From Candidatus Gastranaerophilales bacterium (GTDB lineage: Bacteria; Cyanobacteriota; Vampirovibrionia; Gastranaerophilales; Gastranaerophilaceae), in contig QAMI01000013.1 of the NCBI GenBank assembly GCA_003150395.1, forward strand, positions 1 to 25,360: 25,360 bases of DNA, in the 5' to 3' direction. Position numbers and translations under genes: made by a program. Each line of letters begins with the position of its first letter. Position 1 is the stretch's first letter. The notes under the pieces are model-generated. The model had not been told where the DNA came from. It worked only from the letters and a program-made list of their open reading frames with translations, and searched no databases. Below, piece by piece: positions 1 through 5,947 of the stretch.

Positions 1-623
1 AGCAGAGCTGATGCTGTATTTGCGTAACTTTTATATGGCGAGCTGGATTGAGAGCTTGCTGCATATTGATTATATGAATTTCCGGAGGAACTGTTGTTTG
101 CCGCCATCTGCAAATAGTTCATAATATTTGCGGTTGATTGGTTTTGAACGTTTCCGAGGAAGTTCAGATAATTATAGCGTCTGTTCAGTTCGTCATTATA
201 AAGTTCATTTTGTTTTGCCAGAATATCCTGTGTCAAAGCGCTCATTGCATCAGCGCGGTTAGATTCAATATCGGACAGATTGTCCATGAAAACGGAGTTA
301 TCAAAGTTTCCAAAACGTGAAGCAATGTCGTTTTTAAGATTTGAAAGCATTGGTGTGTAATAGTCATTAATGGTTTGCAAACCTTTTTGAGTATATGCAT
401 TTAACTGATTTTGCAGACTCTTTTGGGTATCGGCAGAGAAAACGTTAATATTTGGAAGATTTTCAAGAAAAGAATTCTGTGCGAAATCGTAGATTTTCTT
501 TTCCCTGTCTGACATGTTGTAATTTGAATAAATAGTATTACCTTTTTTGTAATGAGAAGCTTTTTCTTCTCCGTTAATATTAACGACACCGGAAGAGTAT
601 GAGGGTTTGGATGTTTTTCCCAT
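1..623 (-). CDS. Unknown protein, 3' end outside the window (partial)
   Basis: An uninterrupted frame reads leftwards from the ATG at 621-623 and leaves the window after 207 codons. A good Shine-Dalgarno (AAAGGAAC) precedes the ATG. The product begins MGKTSKPSYSSGVVNIN, is hydrophilic, and has no signal peptide or membrane segment. Residues about 35-150 are Asn/Gln/Leu-rich and probably helical. The last visible part is low in complexity (Ser, Asn, Gln, Tyr, Ala), like a linker or disordered tail. I recognise no family. The repeated Asn/Gln helices would suit a structural or phage-tail-like protein, but nothing in the neighbourhood supports that, so it is left as unknown. Confidence 0.75.
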   Translation of the reverse strand, partial: MGKTSKPSYSSGVVNINGEEKASHYKKGNTIYSNYNMSDREKKIYDFAQNSFLENLPNINVFSADTQKSLQNQLNAYTQKGLQTINDYYTPMLSNLKNDIASRFGNFDNSVFMDNLSDIESNRADAMSALTQDILAKQNELYNDELNRRYNYLNFLGNVQNQSTANIMNYLQMAANNSSSGNSYNQYAASSQSSSPYKSYANTASAL

Positions 624-726
624 ATTTGTTCCTTTCAATTTATTAAGGAACAACATTTGATTTAATAAGGCGTTAATTAATTATATCATGTGAGTGGTGT
701 TTTTGTCCAGATTGGAAAGGCACTGA

Positions 727-777
727 AAAAATGAGCAATGAATTCGGATTAAAAAATCCCTTTCATAGCTCATTTTT
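727..777 (-). terminator. Rho-independent terminator after speE
   Basis: AAAAATGAGC at 727-736 is the exact reverse complement of GCTCATTTTT at 768-777, with a further ATGA/TCAT pairing inside. Read on the minus strand, the stem ends in a run of T. It lies 25 nt past the speE stop codon. Confidence 0.8.
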
Positions 778-801
778 GTTTCGTAAAAATTATGTTTTAT
801 T

Positions 802-1653
802 TTATAAGATTTCTTTCAAATAATTTGGAAGTGCAAAGCGTGCCATGTGATAATCTTTGTTATAGATTTTGCATGTTTTGGTAATTTCTTCGCAGCGTTC
901 ATCGTCAAGGTATGAAAGCGGCTTAACGCTTTCTGAACAGAACGCCCAAGCCCAGTATCCGCCGGGATATGTCGGAATGTTTGAGGTGTAAGTTGAACAT
1001 ATCGGAAAAACTTTTTTCAATAAATCATACATTTTTTTGATTTCCGTTTTGTTAACAAACGGGCTTTCTGATTGGGCAGCAACGATTCCGCCTTCTTTCA
1101 GTGAACTTTTTACGTTTGTGTAGAATTCTTCAGTGAAAAGTCCTTCGCCGGGGCCCATCGGGTCAGTCGAATCAATTAATACGATGTCATATTTGTTCTT
1201 TTTGTCTTTGATGAATTCAATTGCATCTTCCACTTTGATTTCCACGCGCGGGTCGGTTAGGCCGCAGGAGATTGTTGGAAGAAATTCTTTGCAGGCGTCA
1301 ATAACCATTCCATCGATTTCACAGAGCACAACTTTTTTAACTGTTTTGTGTTTCAGAACTTCTCTGACTGTTCCGCCGTCGCCGCCGCCGATTACAAGAA
1401 CGCTTTCGGGTTTTTTGTGGTGCATCATCGGAATATGAGCAATCATCTCATGATAATGATATTCATCGCCTTCGGTTGTCATCATCAAATCGTCAAGTGT
1501 CAAAACTCTGCCTAAATCAGATTCTGTTTCAAAAACTTCTACTTTTTGGAAGTCTGATTGTTTTGAAAATAAAACTTTGCCGGCTTTTATTGCAATCCCG
1601 AAGCCTGAGGGAGTAATTTCATGGTAATATCCGTTTTCAATTCCGTTTTTCAT
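802..1653 (-). CDS. speE: Spermidine synthase (polyamine aminopropyltransferase)
   Basis: This enzyme transfers the aminopropyl group of decarboxylated S-adenosylmethionine to putrescine, making spermidine in the cytoplasm. The 283 residues match the usual family length. A small N-terminal beta domain (about 1-65) precedes a Rossmann methyltransferase-like core. The nucleotide-binding loop VLVIGGGDGG is at about 85-94, VEDAIEFI at about 141-148, and the catalytic DSTDP at 161-165, followed by GPGEGLF. The C-terminal YPGGYWAWAFCS is also typical. The ATG at 1651-1653 has a strong AAAGGAG upstream. It is a single-gene unit closed by the terminator at 727-777. The Orn/Lys/Arg-type decarboxylase at 7764-9188 could supply the same polyamine pathway. 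No SpeD or agmatinase is visible here. Confidence 0.95.
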   Translation of the reverse strand: MKNGIENGYYHEITPSGFGIAIKAGKVLFSKQSDFQKVEVFETESDLGRVLTLDDLMMTTEGDEYHYHEMIAHIPMMHHKKPESVLVIGGGDGGTVREVLKHKTVKKVVLCEIDGMVIDACKEFLPTISCGLTDPRVEIKVEDAIEFIKDKKNKYDIVLIDSTDPMGPGEGLFTEEFYTNVKSSLKEGGIVAAQSESPFVNKTEIKKMYDLLKKVFPICSTYTSNIPTYPGGYWAWAFCSESVKPLSYLDDERCEEITKTCKIYNKDYHMARFALPNYLKEIL

Positions 1654-1720
1654 TATATCAAATATCTCCTTTAGAGAAAATTATATAACAAAAAAATGCT
1701 TGGTAAAGCCTTTTTAACAA

Positions 1721-1749
1721 TCTTGCGTTAAATTGAAACGCAGTATAAA
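1721..1749 (+). promoter_or_regulatory. Sense promoter of membrane-peptide locus 1
   Basis: The -10 is TATAAA at 1744-1749. The -35 is weak: TCTTGC at 1721-1726 (17 nt spacing) or TTGCGT at 1723-1728 (15 nt). The inverted pair TGCGTT/AACGCA lies across the spacer and could be an operator. Predicted transcription start is near 1756, giving a leader of about 75 nt. In that leader GCTTAGC (1764-1770) can pair with GCTAAGC (1824-1830), which directly overlaps the end of the Shine-Dalgarno. Confidence 0.55.
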
Positions 1750-1831
1750 ATTTTTAAAGTAGGGCTTAGCACATACGCTAACTTCCGTCACACATGATTA
1801 ACGAAGAAATTGGACGAAAGGAGGCTAAGCT

Positions 1832-1909
1832 ATGATTGACAATATAATAATGCTACTAATAGCGTTTGACTTACTCTTAGTAGCATTAAAATTATTAGTT
1901 AAATCGTAG
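1832..1909 (+). CDS. Small hydrophobic membrane peptide, candidate type I toxin (copy 1)
   Basis: This is a 25-residue peptide that starts MIDNIIMLLIAF and ends LKLLVKS: a single hydrophobic helix with a short basic tail. Its Shine-Dalgarno AAAGGAGG (1817-1824) lies exactly 7 nt before the ATG. The same peptide layout, Shine-Dalgarno and spacing recur at 5767-5832 on the other strand, and flanking DNA is also conserved, so the ORF is very unlikely to be chance. An inverted repeat of 12 bp (1848-1859 with 1877-1888) lies inside the coding sequence. A larger hairpin starts at the stop codon, and a consensus promoter points back at the gene from 1994-1999. Small membrane peptides with antisense RNA are the hallmark of type I toxins (Fst, TxpA/BsrG, Hol-Tox-like). 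Toxicity is inference; a regulatory or bioactive membrane peptide is the alternative. Confidence 0.7.
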   Translation: MIDNIIMLLIAFDLLLVALKLLVKS

Positions 1910-1964
1910 GGTGCGAAGAAAAGTCCTTAACAGATTGCTTAGGTTGTTGAGGACTCCGCCCTAC
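1838..1964 (-). ncRNA. Predicted antisense RNA (candidate antitoxin) of locus 1
   Basis: A promoter on the minus strand predicts a start near 1964, exactly at the foot of the 3' hairpin. The RNA would then run through that hairpin and into the peptide ORF. The perfect 12-bp inverted repeat at 1848-1888, followed on this strand by TTATATTG, could act as its terminator, giving about 127 nt that overlap the toxin mRNA 3' half. The same arrangement is found in copy 2 at 5702-5822. No transcript data are available, so this is inferred from promoter, terminator and conservation. Confidence 0.5.
1906..1964 (+). other. Conserved 3' hairpin of locus 1
   Basis: AGTCCTTAACA (1922-1932) pairs with TGTTGAGGACT (1945-1955) with one G-U pair, around a 12-nt loop. 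An outer helix pairs GTAGGG (1906-1911) with CCCTAC (1959-1964). The stop codon of the peptide is inside the outer helix. The loop contains GCTTAGG (1937-1943), which can pair with the segment next to the Shine-Dalgarno (1824-1830). It may serve as terminator, stability element and antisense target at once. Confidence 0.75.
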
Positions 1965-1968
1965 ATTT

Positions 1969-1999
1969 ATATTATTTCTGATTTTGTAAATTTTGTCAA
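1969..1999 (-). promoter_or_regulatory. Antisense promoter of locus 1
   Basis: Perfect -35 TTGACA (1994-1999, minus strand), with a 17-nt spacer to AATAAT (1971-1976) or a 19-nt spacer to TAATAT (1969-1974). Copy 2 has the identical -35 and the same -10 at identical spacing (5667-5697, plus strand). Confidence 0.65.
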
Positions 2000-2020
2000 G
2001 TGCCGTTCGACCGTACAAGA

Positions 2021-2332
2021 CTATTCGCCTAAAATATGCACATGCAGATGAAAAACTTCCTGCCCTGCTTCTTTTCCTGTGTTGATAAGAGTTTTATAAG
2101 ATTTTAAGCCGATTTTTTTTGTAACGGCTTTAACTGCTTTCAAAAGTTCGGCCATAATCTTTTCGTCTTCAAGTTCGTTCAAGGATGCGACATGAACCCT
2201 CGGAACTACAAGAAGATGTACAGGCGCTTTCGGATTAATATCCTTAAACACAACGACATGCTCGTTTTCGTATACAAATTCTGTTCCAAAATCACCGTTG
2301 ATTATTTTGCAAAAAATACAATTATTATCCAT
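2021..2332 (-). CDS. hinT: HIT family nucleotide-binding protein (HinT-like)
   Basis: Histidine-triad proteins hydrolyse adenosine phosphoramidates and acyl-adenylates in the cytoplasm as dimers. The 103 residues carry CIFCKI near the N-terminus (residues 5-10), the PRVHVASLNEL segment, and the triad H95-L-H97-V-H99-I-L. The start is supported by GAGGTG upstream of the ATG. The protein ends directly after HILGE, whereas typical HinT proteins continue about ten residues with a GGRP-type tail that helps form the dimer, so this one is slightly short. Its stop lies about 20 nt from the antisense promoter of locus 1. Substrates cannot be read from the sequence. Confidence 0.92.
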   Translation of the reverse strand: MDNNCIFCKIINGDFGTEFVYENEHVVVFKDINPKAPVHLLVVPRVHVASLNELEDEKIMAELLKAVKAVTKKIGLKSYKTLINTGKEAGQEVFHLHVHILGE

Positions 2333-2455
2333 ATTTCACCTCACATATCAGTTAATATTACAATGGGAATTTTAAAAAATCAATGTTATAAATAATTGTA
2401 AACTTACTTGCCATCTGAGCTTCATGACGGTAAAATATTAAATATGGGAGGAACA

Positions 2456-3634
2456 ATGCCGAGATTAGCAGAAAAATACGGCTATCGGGAGAATTATAAT
2501 AATACTGTCTATATGCCCCGCAGAACTTACATAAATGCTGCTGGAGCAAAGGTTAGAGAAGCGCAGCCGCGTTATGTAAAACAAAAAAGCAAAAAAGCAC
2601 AAAAAAATCTTTTTATTCACAGAATTATATCCATATTATTTTTAACTTCTCTGGCGATGTTTGTATTTCCTATTACATACAACCGCATTGTAAAATCTTT
2701 TTTCTATAAATCGCCTTATCCGTCTGTGAAAACAGATTACCAAAGACTTTTGACACCAACTTCAAGCTATTTGTACAATGATATTTTTCTTGAGACGTAT
2801 TCATTGAAAGGCGCCGAAACCAAAAAGCCGCAAATGGCAGCTCTAACAATGAATGAAAGACTTTCAGGCCTTGAAAACCAGCTTGAAAACCTTGCGGCAC
2901 TTTATCCTTCAATAGAACCGGCTGTTTTTGTATGGGATTATGAAACCGGAAATTACGCGGGAATTAATTCCGACAAACTTTACTCAGCAGCAAGCATTAT
3001 CAAAATTCCTGTCTTAATCCAGCTTTTCCGCTCCATTGAAGCAGGCCAGCTTACGATTTATGACACAATGAAGCTTACTGACTACTACCGCGCAGAAGGC
3101 TCCGGAAGTCTGCAGTTCAAGGCTGAAAATTCAGTGTGGACAATTGACGATTTGGCAAGAATTATGATAACGGAGTCCGACAATTCTGCGACAAACATGA
3201 TTATGGCAAAACTCGGCTCAATGACTGATGTAAATTCCGGTATCAGACAGTGGGGGTTAAGTAAAACCCGTGTAAATACCTGGCTTCCGGATATGGGCGG
3301 CACAAACTTTACAACTGCCGAAGATTTGGGAAGAATGCTTTACAACCTCGACAACCCGAATTTTTTGAGCATGAGTTCGCGTGAAAAAATCTTTGACTAC
3401 ATGGGTCATGTTCATAATGACCGCCTTATACCGGCTGGATTGGGCGCTGGCGCTGTATTCCTTCACAAAACCGGCGATATCGGCAAAATGCTTGGAGATG
3501 CTGGGATTGTTTATGCGCCAAACGGCAAAAAATATATCGTCGCAATTCTTGCAAACAGACCTTACAACTCGCCTTTGGGCAAGGATTATATTGTGAAAGC
3601 GTCTGAAATTATCTACAATTATATGGTAAGATAA
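2456..3634 (+). CDS. Membrane-anchored class A beta-lactamase/PBP-fold serine hydrolase
   Basis: I chose the ATG at 2456 because GGGAGG lies 4 nt upstream. An in-frame ATG at 2408 has no ribosome site. In the 392-residue product a basic, cytoplasmic N-terminus precedes a membrane helix (about 56-75), then a linker and a beta-lactamase-type domain. Its active-site motifs are S180-I-I-K183, S241-D-N and K338-T-G. The position that normally holds the class A general base (WEPE-type segment, Glu166) reads W276-L-P, so the deacylating glutamate appears absent. This fits a penicillin-binding or peptidoglycan-acting hydrolase facing the periplasm better than an antibiotic-degrading enzyme. It runs 4 nt ahead of ldpA and may be cotranscribed with it. 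Confidence 0.85.
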   Translation: MPRLAEKYGYRENYNNTVYMPRRTYINAAGAKVREAQPRYVKQKSKKAQKNLFIHRIISILFLTSLAMFVFPITYNRIVKSFFYKSPYPSVKTDYQRLLTPTSSYLYNDIFLETYSLKGAETKKPQMAALTMNERLSGLENQLENLAALYPSIEPAVFVWDYETGNYAGINSDKLYSAASIIKIPVLIQLFRSIEAGQLTIYDTMKLTDYYRAEGSGSLQFKAENSVWTIDDLARIMITESDNSATNMIMAKLGSMTDVNSGIRQWGLSKTRVNTWLPDMGGTNFTTAEDLGRMLYNLDNPNFLSMSSREKIFDYMGHVHNDRLIPAGLGAGAVFLHKTGDIGKMLGDAGIVYAPNGKKYIVAILANRPYNSPLGKDYIVKASEIIYNYMVR

Positions 3635-3638
3635 TTTT

Positions 3639-4577
3639 ATGCTGAAAGATTTGCTTGAAACAAAGAAATGTTTTAAACTTGTTTGTGGTGCCGGAAACGA
3701 GGACGCCGCAGAAGTTGAATGGCTGACATATCTTTATGCCAAAGCCGGATGTCGTTTTTTTGATTTAAACGCGTCTGTGGAAATTGTTGCGGCAGCAAAA
3801 AGAGGTTTAAAATCCGCCGGAGTTGAGGATGCGTATTTATGCGTAAGCGTCGGGATTAAAGGCGATCCGCACATTAATAAAGCAGTCATAGAGTATGACA
3901 AATGTATTGGCTGCGGTCAGTGCGACGAGATTTGCCCTCAAGGCGCAATACGTTACCATAAAGTTAAGCGTCCGCGCTGTATCGGCTGCGGAAGATGTGC
4001 AAAAGTTTGTCCGAAAAAAGCTATTTCATACATTTCAGAACCAAAGGAATTGTCTGAAGTTTTGCCGCCTTTGATTGAAATGGGGATTGATTGTATTGAA
4101 CTTCATGCAATGAACGGCGCGGGGGATGAAATCAAACGCAATTGGGATTTTATCAAAAATAATTTCAGCGGGATGCTTAGTATTTGCACAAGCCGCGGGG
4201 AATTAAGCGACCGCGGGCTTATTGAATTAATTCAAGAAATGATAGACGGTCTTGAGCCTTATCGCGTAATAGTTCAGGCAGACGGGTTTCCGATGAGCGG
4301 CGGCAGAGACGATTACAAGACGACGCTGCAGGCGGTTGCGACGGCGGAAATTGTTCAGAACGCGAAACTTCCGGTTTATATAATGCTTTCAGGCGGAACA
4401 AATTCGAAAACTGCTGAACTTGCTAAAATGTGCGGGATTGAATATCACGGGATAGCAGTGGGGTCTTACGCAAGGAAAATTGTCGGAAAATCAAATTTCG
4501 GGAATGACTTTCCGACAATCGGGAATTCGTTTCATGAGTCCCTAAACACTGCCAAGGAGTTGGTTGAAACTGTTTAA
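3639..4577 (+). CDS. ldpA: LdpA-family iron-sulfur protein
   Basis: The 312-residue protein has two complete [4Fe-4S] ferredoxin motifs, C89-C92-C95-C99-P and C114-C117-C120-C124-P. They are set inside an alpha/beta barrel-like framework rather than forming a stand-alone ferredoxin. The C-terminal half carries QADGFPMSG (213-221), LSGGTNSKT (250-258) and GSYARK (275-280). From memory, cyanobacterial LdpA (light-dependent period A) has the related QTDGRPMSG, LAGGTN and GSYAR segments. LdpA there passes redox state to the circadian clock. No kai genes or photosynthesis genes are visible here, so the role must be another one, perhaps redox sensing or an enzymatic function. There is no clear Shine-Dalgarno; translation is probably coupled to the gene 4 nt upstream. 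Confidence 0.8.
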   Translation: MLKDLLETKKCFKLVCGAGNEDAAEVEWLTYLYAKAGCRFFDLNASVEIVAAAKRGLKSAGVEDAYLCVSVGIKGDPHINKAVIEYDKCIGCGQCDEICPQGAIRYHKVKRPRCIGCGRCAKVCPKKAISYISEPKELSEVLPPLIEMGIDCIELHAMNGAGDEIKRNWDFIKNNFSGMLSICTSRGELSDRGLIELIQEMIDGLEPYRVIVQADGFPMSGGRDDYKTTLQAVATAEIVQNAKLPVYIMLSGGTNSKTAELAKMCGIEYHGIAVGSYARKIVGKSNFGNDFPTIGNSFHESLNTAKELVETV

Positions 4578-4945
4578 GTTACTATTTTCAGCGCACATCT
4601 GTTTTTTTTAAAATGTTTTTCCAATATTTTATATTTGTCTTTCTGACGGGTAAGTTCAAAATCATAAACTATTTTAAGTTTTTTTGATTTATTCTTCTTT
4701 TGAACGCGGTAGAAAATTTCTTTGTCAAAAAAATTTTCTAAAACTATATCATTTTCAACGAGCAAATCATTGTTATTAATTTTTGATGAAATCACAGCAA
4801 TAACTTTTTGTTTATAAAAGGTTTTAACATCGCTAATAAGGTGGAATGAAACCAAATCACCAATGTAAAACTGTTGATAAGGGTATTTAAATTTTATAAA
4901 CTCGCCATTTTCGATTAATTTGTTTCGCTGTTCTATTATATCCAT
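4574..4945 (-). CDS. Unknown protein, 123 residues
   Basis: It is a hydrophilic, Lys/Ile/Phe-rich protein with no signal peptide or membrane helix and no cysteine pair or catalytic motif that I recognise. The middle (YIGDLVSFHLISDVK, then KVIAVISSKI) looks like a small beta-rich domain, and the last 40 residues are highly basic. The ATG at 4943-4945 has AGGA upstream. Its 3' end overlaps that of ldpA by 4 nt on the opposite strand. The gene stands alone, next to the GC-richer repeat. A nucleic-acid-binding role would fit the charge but is only a guess. Confidence 0.6.
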   Translation of the reverse strand: MDIIEQRNKLIENGEFIKFKYPYQQFYIGDLVSFHLISDVKTFYKQKVIAVISSKINNNDLLVENDIVLENFFDKEIFYRVQKKNKSKKLKIVYDFELTRQKDKYKILEKHFKKNRCALKIVT

Positions 4946-4962
4946 TATTATTCCTAAATTTC

Positions 4963-5290
4963 ATACCCCTCACCCGGTTTTCTAAGTTCGCCCCAGCTCA
5001 CTAAGAAAACCTTCCCTCTCCCCAGGAGGGGCGAGGGTATTCGTGCGCCTTACCGTGGCGTGCTGGGTTGGAACCGACCTTTGCGAAGTGAGCAATCAAT
5101 GTTAGCGAAAGAACAACATAACAGGCTTTGTCTGAGCGGAAAGCTTCAACTAAAATTAGCAAATTTGACCACAATAGAGCGAGTCAGCCTGTTTCGGCTT
5201 GAGCGTTACTATTGATTAGCGAACGCAGCTCAGGTCGGCGGTTTGCGTCACTTTGCCGTCAAAGTGACCGCCGTGCGCGGAGCACCCGCC
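4963..5290. repeat. GC-richer palindromic intergenic repeat, probably mobile or amplified
   Basis: About 330 bp without a credible gene and clearly richer in GC than its surroundings. It has three nested palindromic parts. First, ATACCCCTC (4963-4971) faces GAGGGTAT (5033-5040), with GGTTTTCT (4976-4983) facing AGAAAACC (5004-5011) inside. Second, a long imperfect inverted repeat runs between about 5074-5136 and 5178-5238, with CCGACCT against AGGTCGG at its base. Third, a perfect hairpin GTCACTTTG-ccgt-CAAAGTGAC lies at 5247-5268, flanked by GGCG/CGCC. The composition resembles dispersed intergenic repeats of other bacteria. Copy number elsewhere is unknown. Confidence 0.6.
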
Positions 5291-5363
5291 GGAGGCTAAA
5301 TTAAAATCAATGTACTATAAAATTAATAATAATCTCTTTTATTAATTAAAGGTATATGTTCAC

Positions 5364-5418
5364 AGTATATCTATTTATACTATGGGTATTTTGTAAAAAT
5401 ATTTTTAAAATTTATAAT
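5364..5418 (+). promoter_or_regulatory. Promoter and possible operator of the XRE gene
   Basis: TTGTAA (5391-5396), a 16-nt spacer and TATAAT (5413-5418) lead straight into the ATG at 5428, so the transcript would be leaderless or nearly so. The inverted repeat AGTATA-tctatt-TATACT (5364-5381) just upstream of the -35 is a plausible autoregulatory operator. Confidence 0.55.
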
Positions 5419-5427
5419 TTAAGATGT

Positions 5428-5649
5428 ATGAGAAGGTTTGAGTTAGAAAAGAAGCTTGGCGCTAAAATCGCATATTTGCGAAAAAATAGACGATTTTCGC
5501 AAGAGAAGTTAGCAGAAAAAGCTGAAATCAGCGAAATCTATATAGGCGAAATTGAGCGCGGCGATGCTAATCCTACTCTCGAAAAATTAAAACTAATAGC
5601 TAATGCCCTCGATGTTGAAATTTCTGAACTATTTAACTTCTCATTATAA
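5428..5649 (+). CDS. Small XRE-family helix-turn-helix regulator
   Basis: The 73 residues are essentially one lambda-repressor-like DNA-binding domain. LGAKIAYLRKNRRFSQEKLA, then EISEIYIGEIERGDANPT and LKLIANALDVEISELF give the five helices and the recognition helix. I prefer the ATG at 5428 because a TATAAT ends 9 nt before it. An in-frame ATG at 5356 would add 24 hydrophobic residues encoded by promoter-like AT-rich DNA and is less likely. The stop lies 17 nt before the antisense promoter of membrane-peptide locus 2, so a regulatory link to that locus is possible but unproven. Confidence 0.85.
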   Translation: MRRFELEKKLGAKIAYLRKNRRFSQEKLAEKAEISEIYIGEIERGDANPTLEKLKLIANALDVEISELFNFSL

Positions 5650-5666
5650 GTCCCAAATTCAGAAGG

Positions 5667-5697
5667 TTGACAAATTTGCAAAAATCGTAAATAATAT
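5667..5697 (+). promoter_or_regulatory. Antisense promoter of locus 2
   Basis: Perfect -35 TTGACA (5667-5672), with a 17-nt spacer to AATAAT (5690-5695) or 19 nt to TAATAT (5692-5697). This is the same layout as the antisense promoter of locus 1. Predicted start is about 5702, at the foot of the hairpin. Confidence 0.65.
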
Positions 5698-5700
5698 ATT

Positions 5701-5761
5701 CATAGGGGGAAGCCCCCGACAGATTTAGGCCATTGTCGAGGACTTCACTTAGTACCCTATG
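5701..5761 (-). other. Conserved 3' hairpin of locus 2
   Basis: On the minus strand AAGTCCTCGACA pairs over 12 positions with TGTCGGGGGCTT, using G-U pairs. The outer helix pairs CATAGGG (5755-5761) with CCCTATG (5701-5707). Compared with locus 1, several base pairs differ on both sides while pairing is kept, which is what selection on RNA structure produces. Confidence 0.75.
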
Positions 5762-5822
5762 ATTGACTAAATTTTATAGGCTATTATTAGTATTGCAAGT
5801 GCTAATAATAGCTTTATTATTT
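5702..5822 (+). ncRNA. Predicted antisense RNA (candidate antitoxin) of locus 2
   Basis: Starting near 5702, it would cover the big hairpin and then reach a perfect 11-bp inverted repeat, GCTATTATTAG (5780-5790) with CTAATAATAGC (5802-5812), followed by TTTATTATTT. That is a reasonable intrinsic terminator and lies inside the peptide ORF on the other strand. Predicted length is about 120 nt, close to the 127 nt predicted for copy 1. It is inferred from sequence only. Confidence 0.5.
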
Positions 5823-5832
5823 CTGCAATCAC
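5767..5832 (-). CDS. Small hydrophobic membrane peptide, candidate type I toxin (copy 2)
   Basis: A 21-residue peptide is read from a GTG at 5830-5832. It begins MIAEIIKLLLALAILI and ends AYKI. AAAGGAGG (5840-5847) is exactly 7 nt before the GTG, as in copy 1. By eye, the DNA aligns with copy 1 from the -10 region through the leader (TTCCG near the start, AAGAAAT just before the Shine-Dalgarno), the ORF (GCTA-TA-TAGC), the hairpin and on to the TTGACA beyond it. The two peptides share the pattern MI-x-x-II-x-LL-x-A. The role as membrane-active toxin is inferred from size, hydrophobicity and the antisense promoter. It is too short for standard gene callers. Confidence 0.68.
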   Translation of the reverse strand: MIAEIIKLLLALAILIIAYKI

Positions 5833-5904
5833 CCTATCACCTCCTTTCCCGCCATTTCTTAGTAAAATGCGTGTGCGGGCGGAAGGCGTGCGGTACTACC
5901 CTTT

Positions 5905-5936
5905 ATTATAATATTACATCAGAACATTTTTGTCTA
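5905..5936 (-). promoter_or_regulatory. Sense promoter of membrane-peptide locus 2
   Basis: On the minus strand TAGACA (5931-5936) precedes either TATTAT (5908-5913, 17-nt spacer) or the perfect TATAAT (5905-5910, 20-nt spacer). The leader would be about 65 nt. In it CCGCC can pair with GGCGG just before the Shine-Dalgarno. Confidence 0.55.
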
Positions 5937-5947
5937 TTTGAAAACAA

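Noticed and set aside
1133..1438. Plus-strand frame inside speE
   Set aside because: It is a shadow of a well-recognised gene; its composition follows the speE codons read backwards.
5099..5215. A 38-residue ORF inside the palindromic repeat
   Set aside because: It has no Shine-Dalgarno and its codons span both arms of the inverted repeat; the DNA symmetry explains it better.
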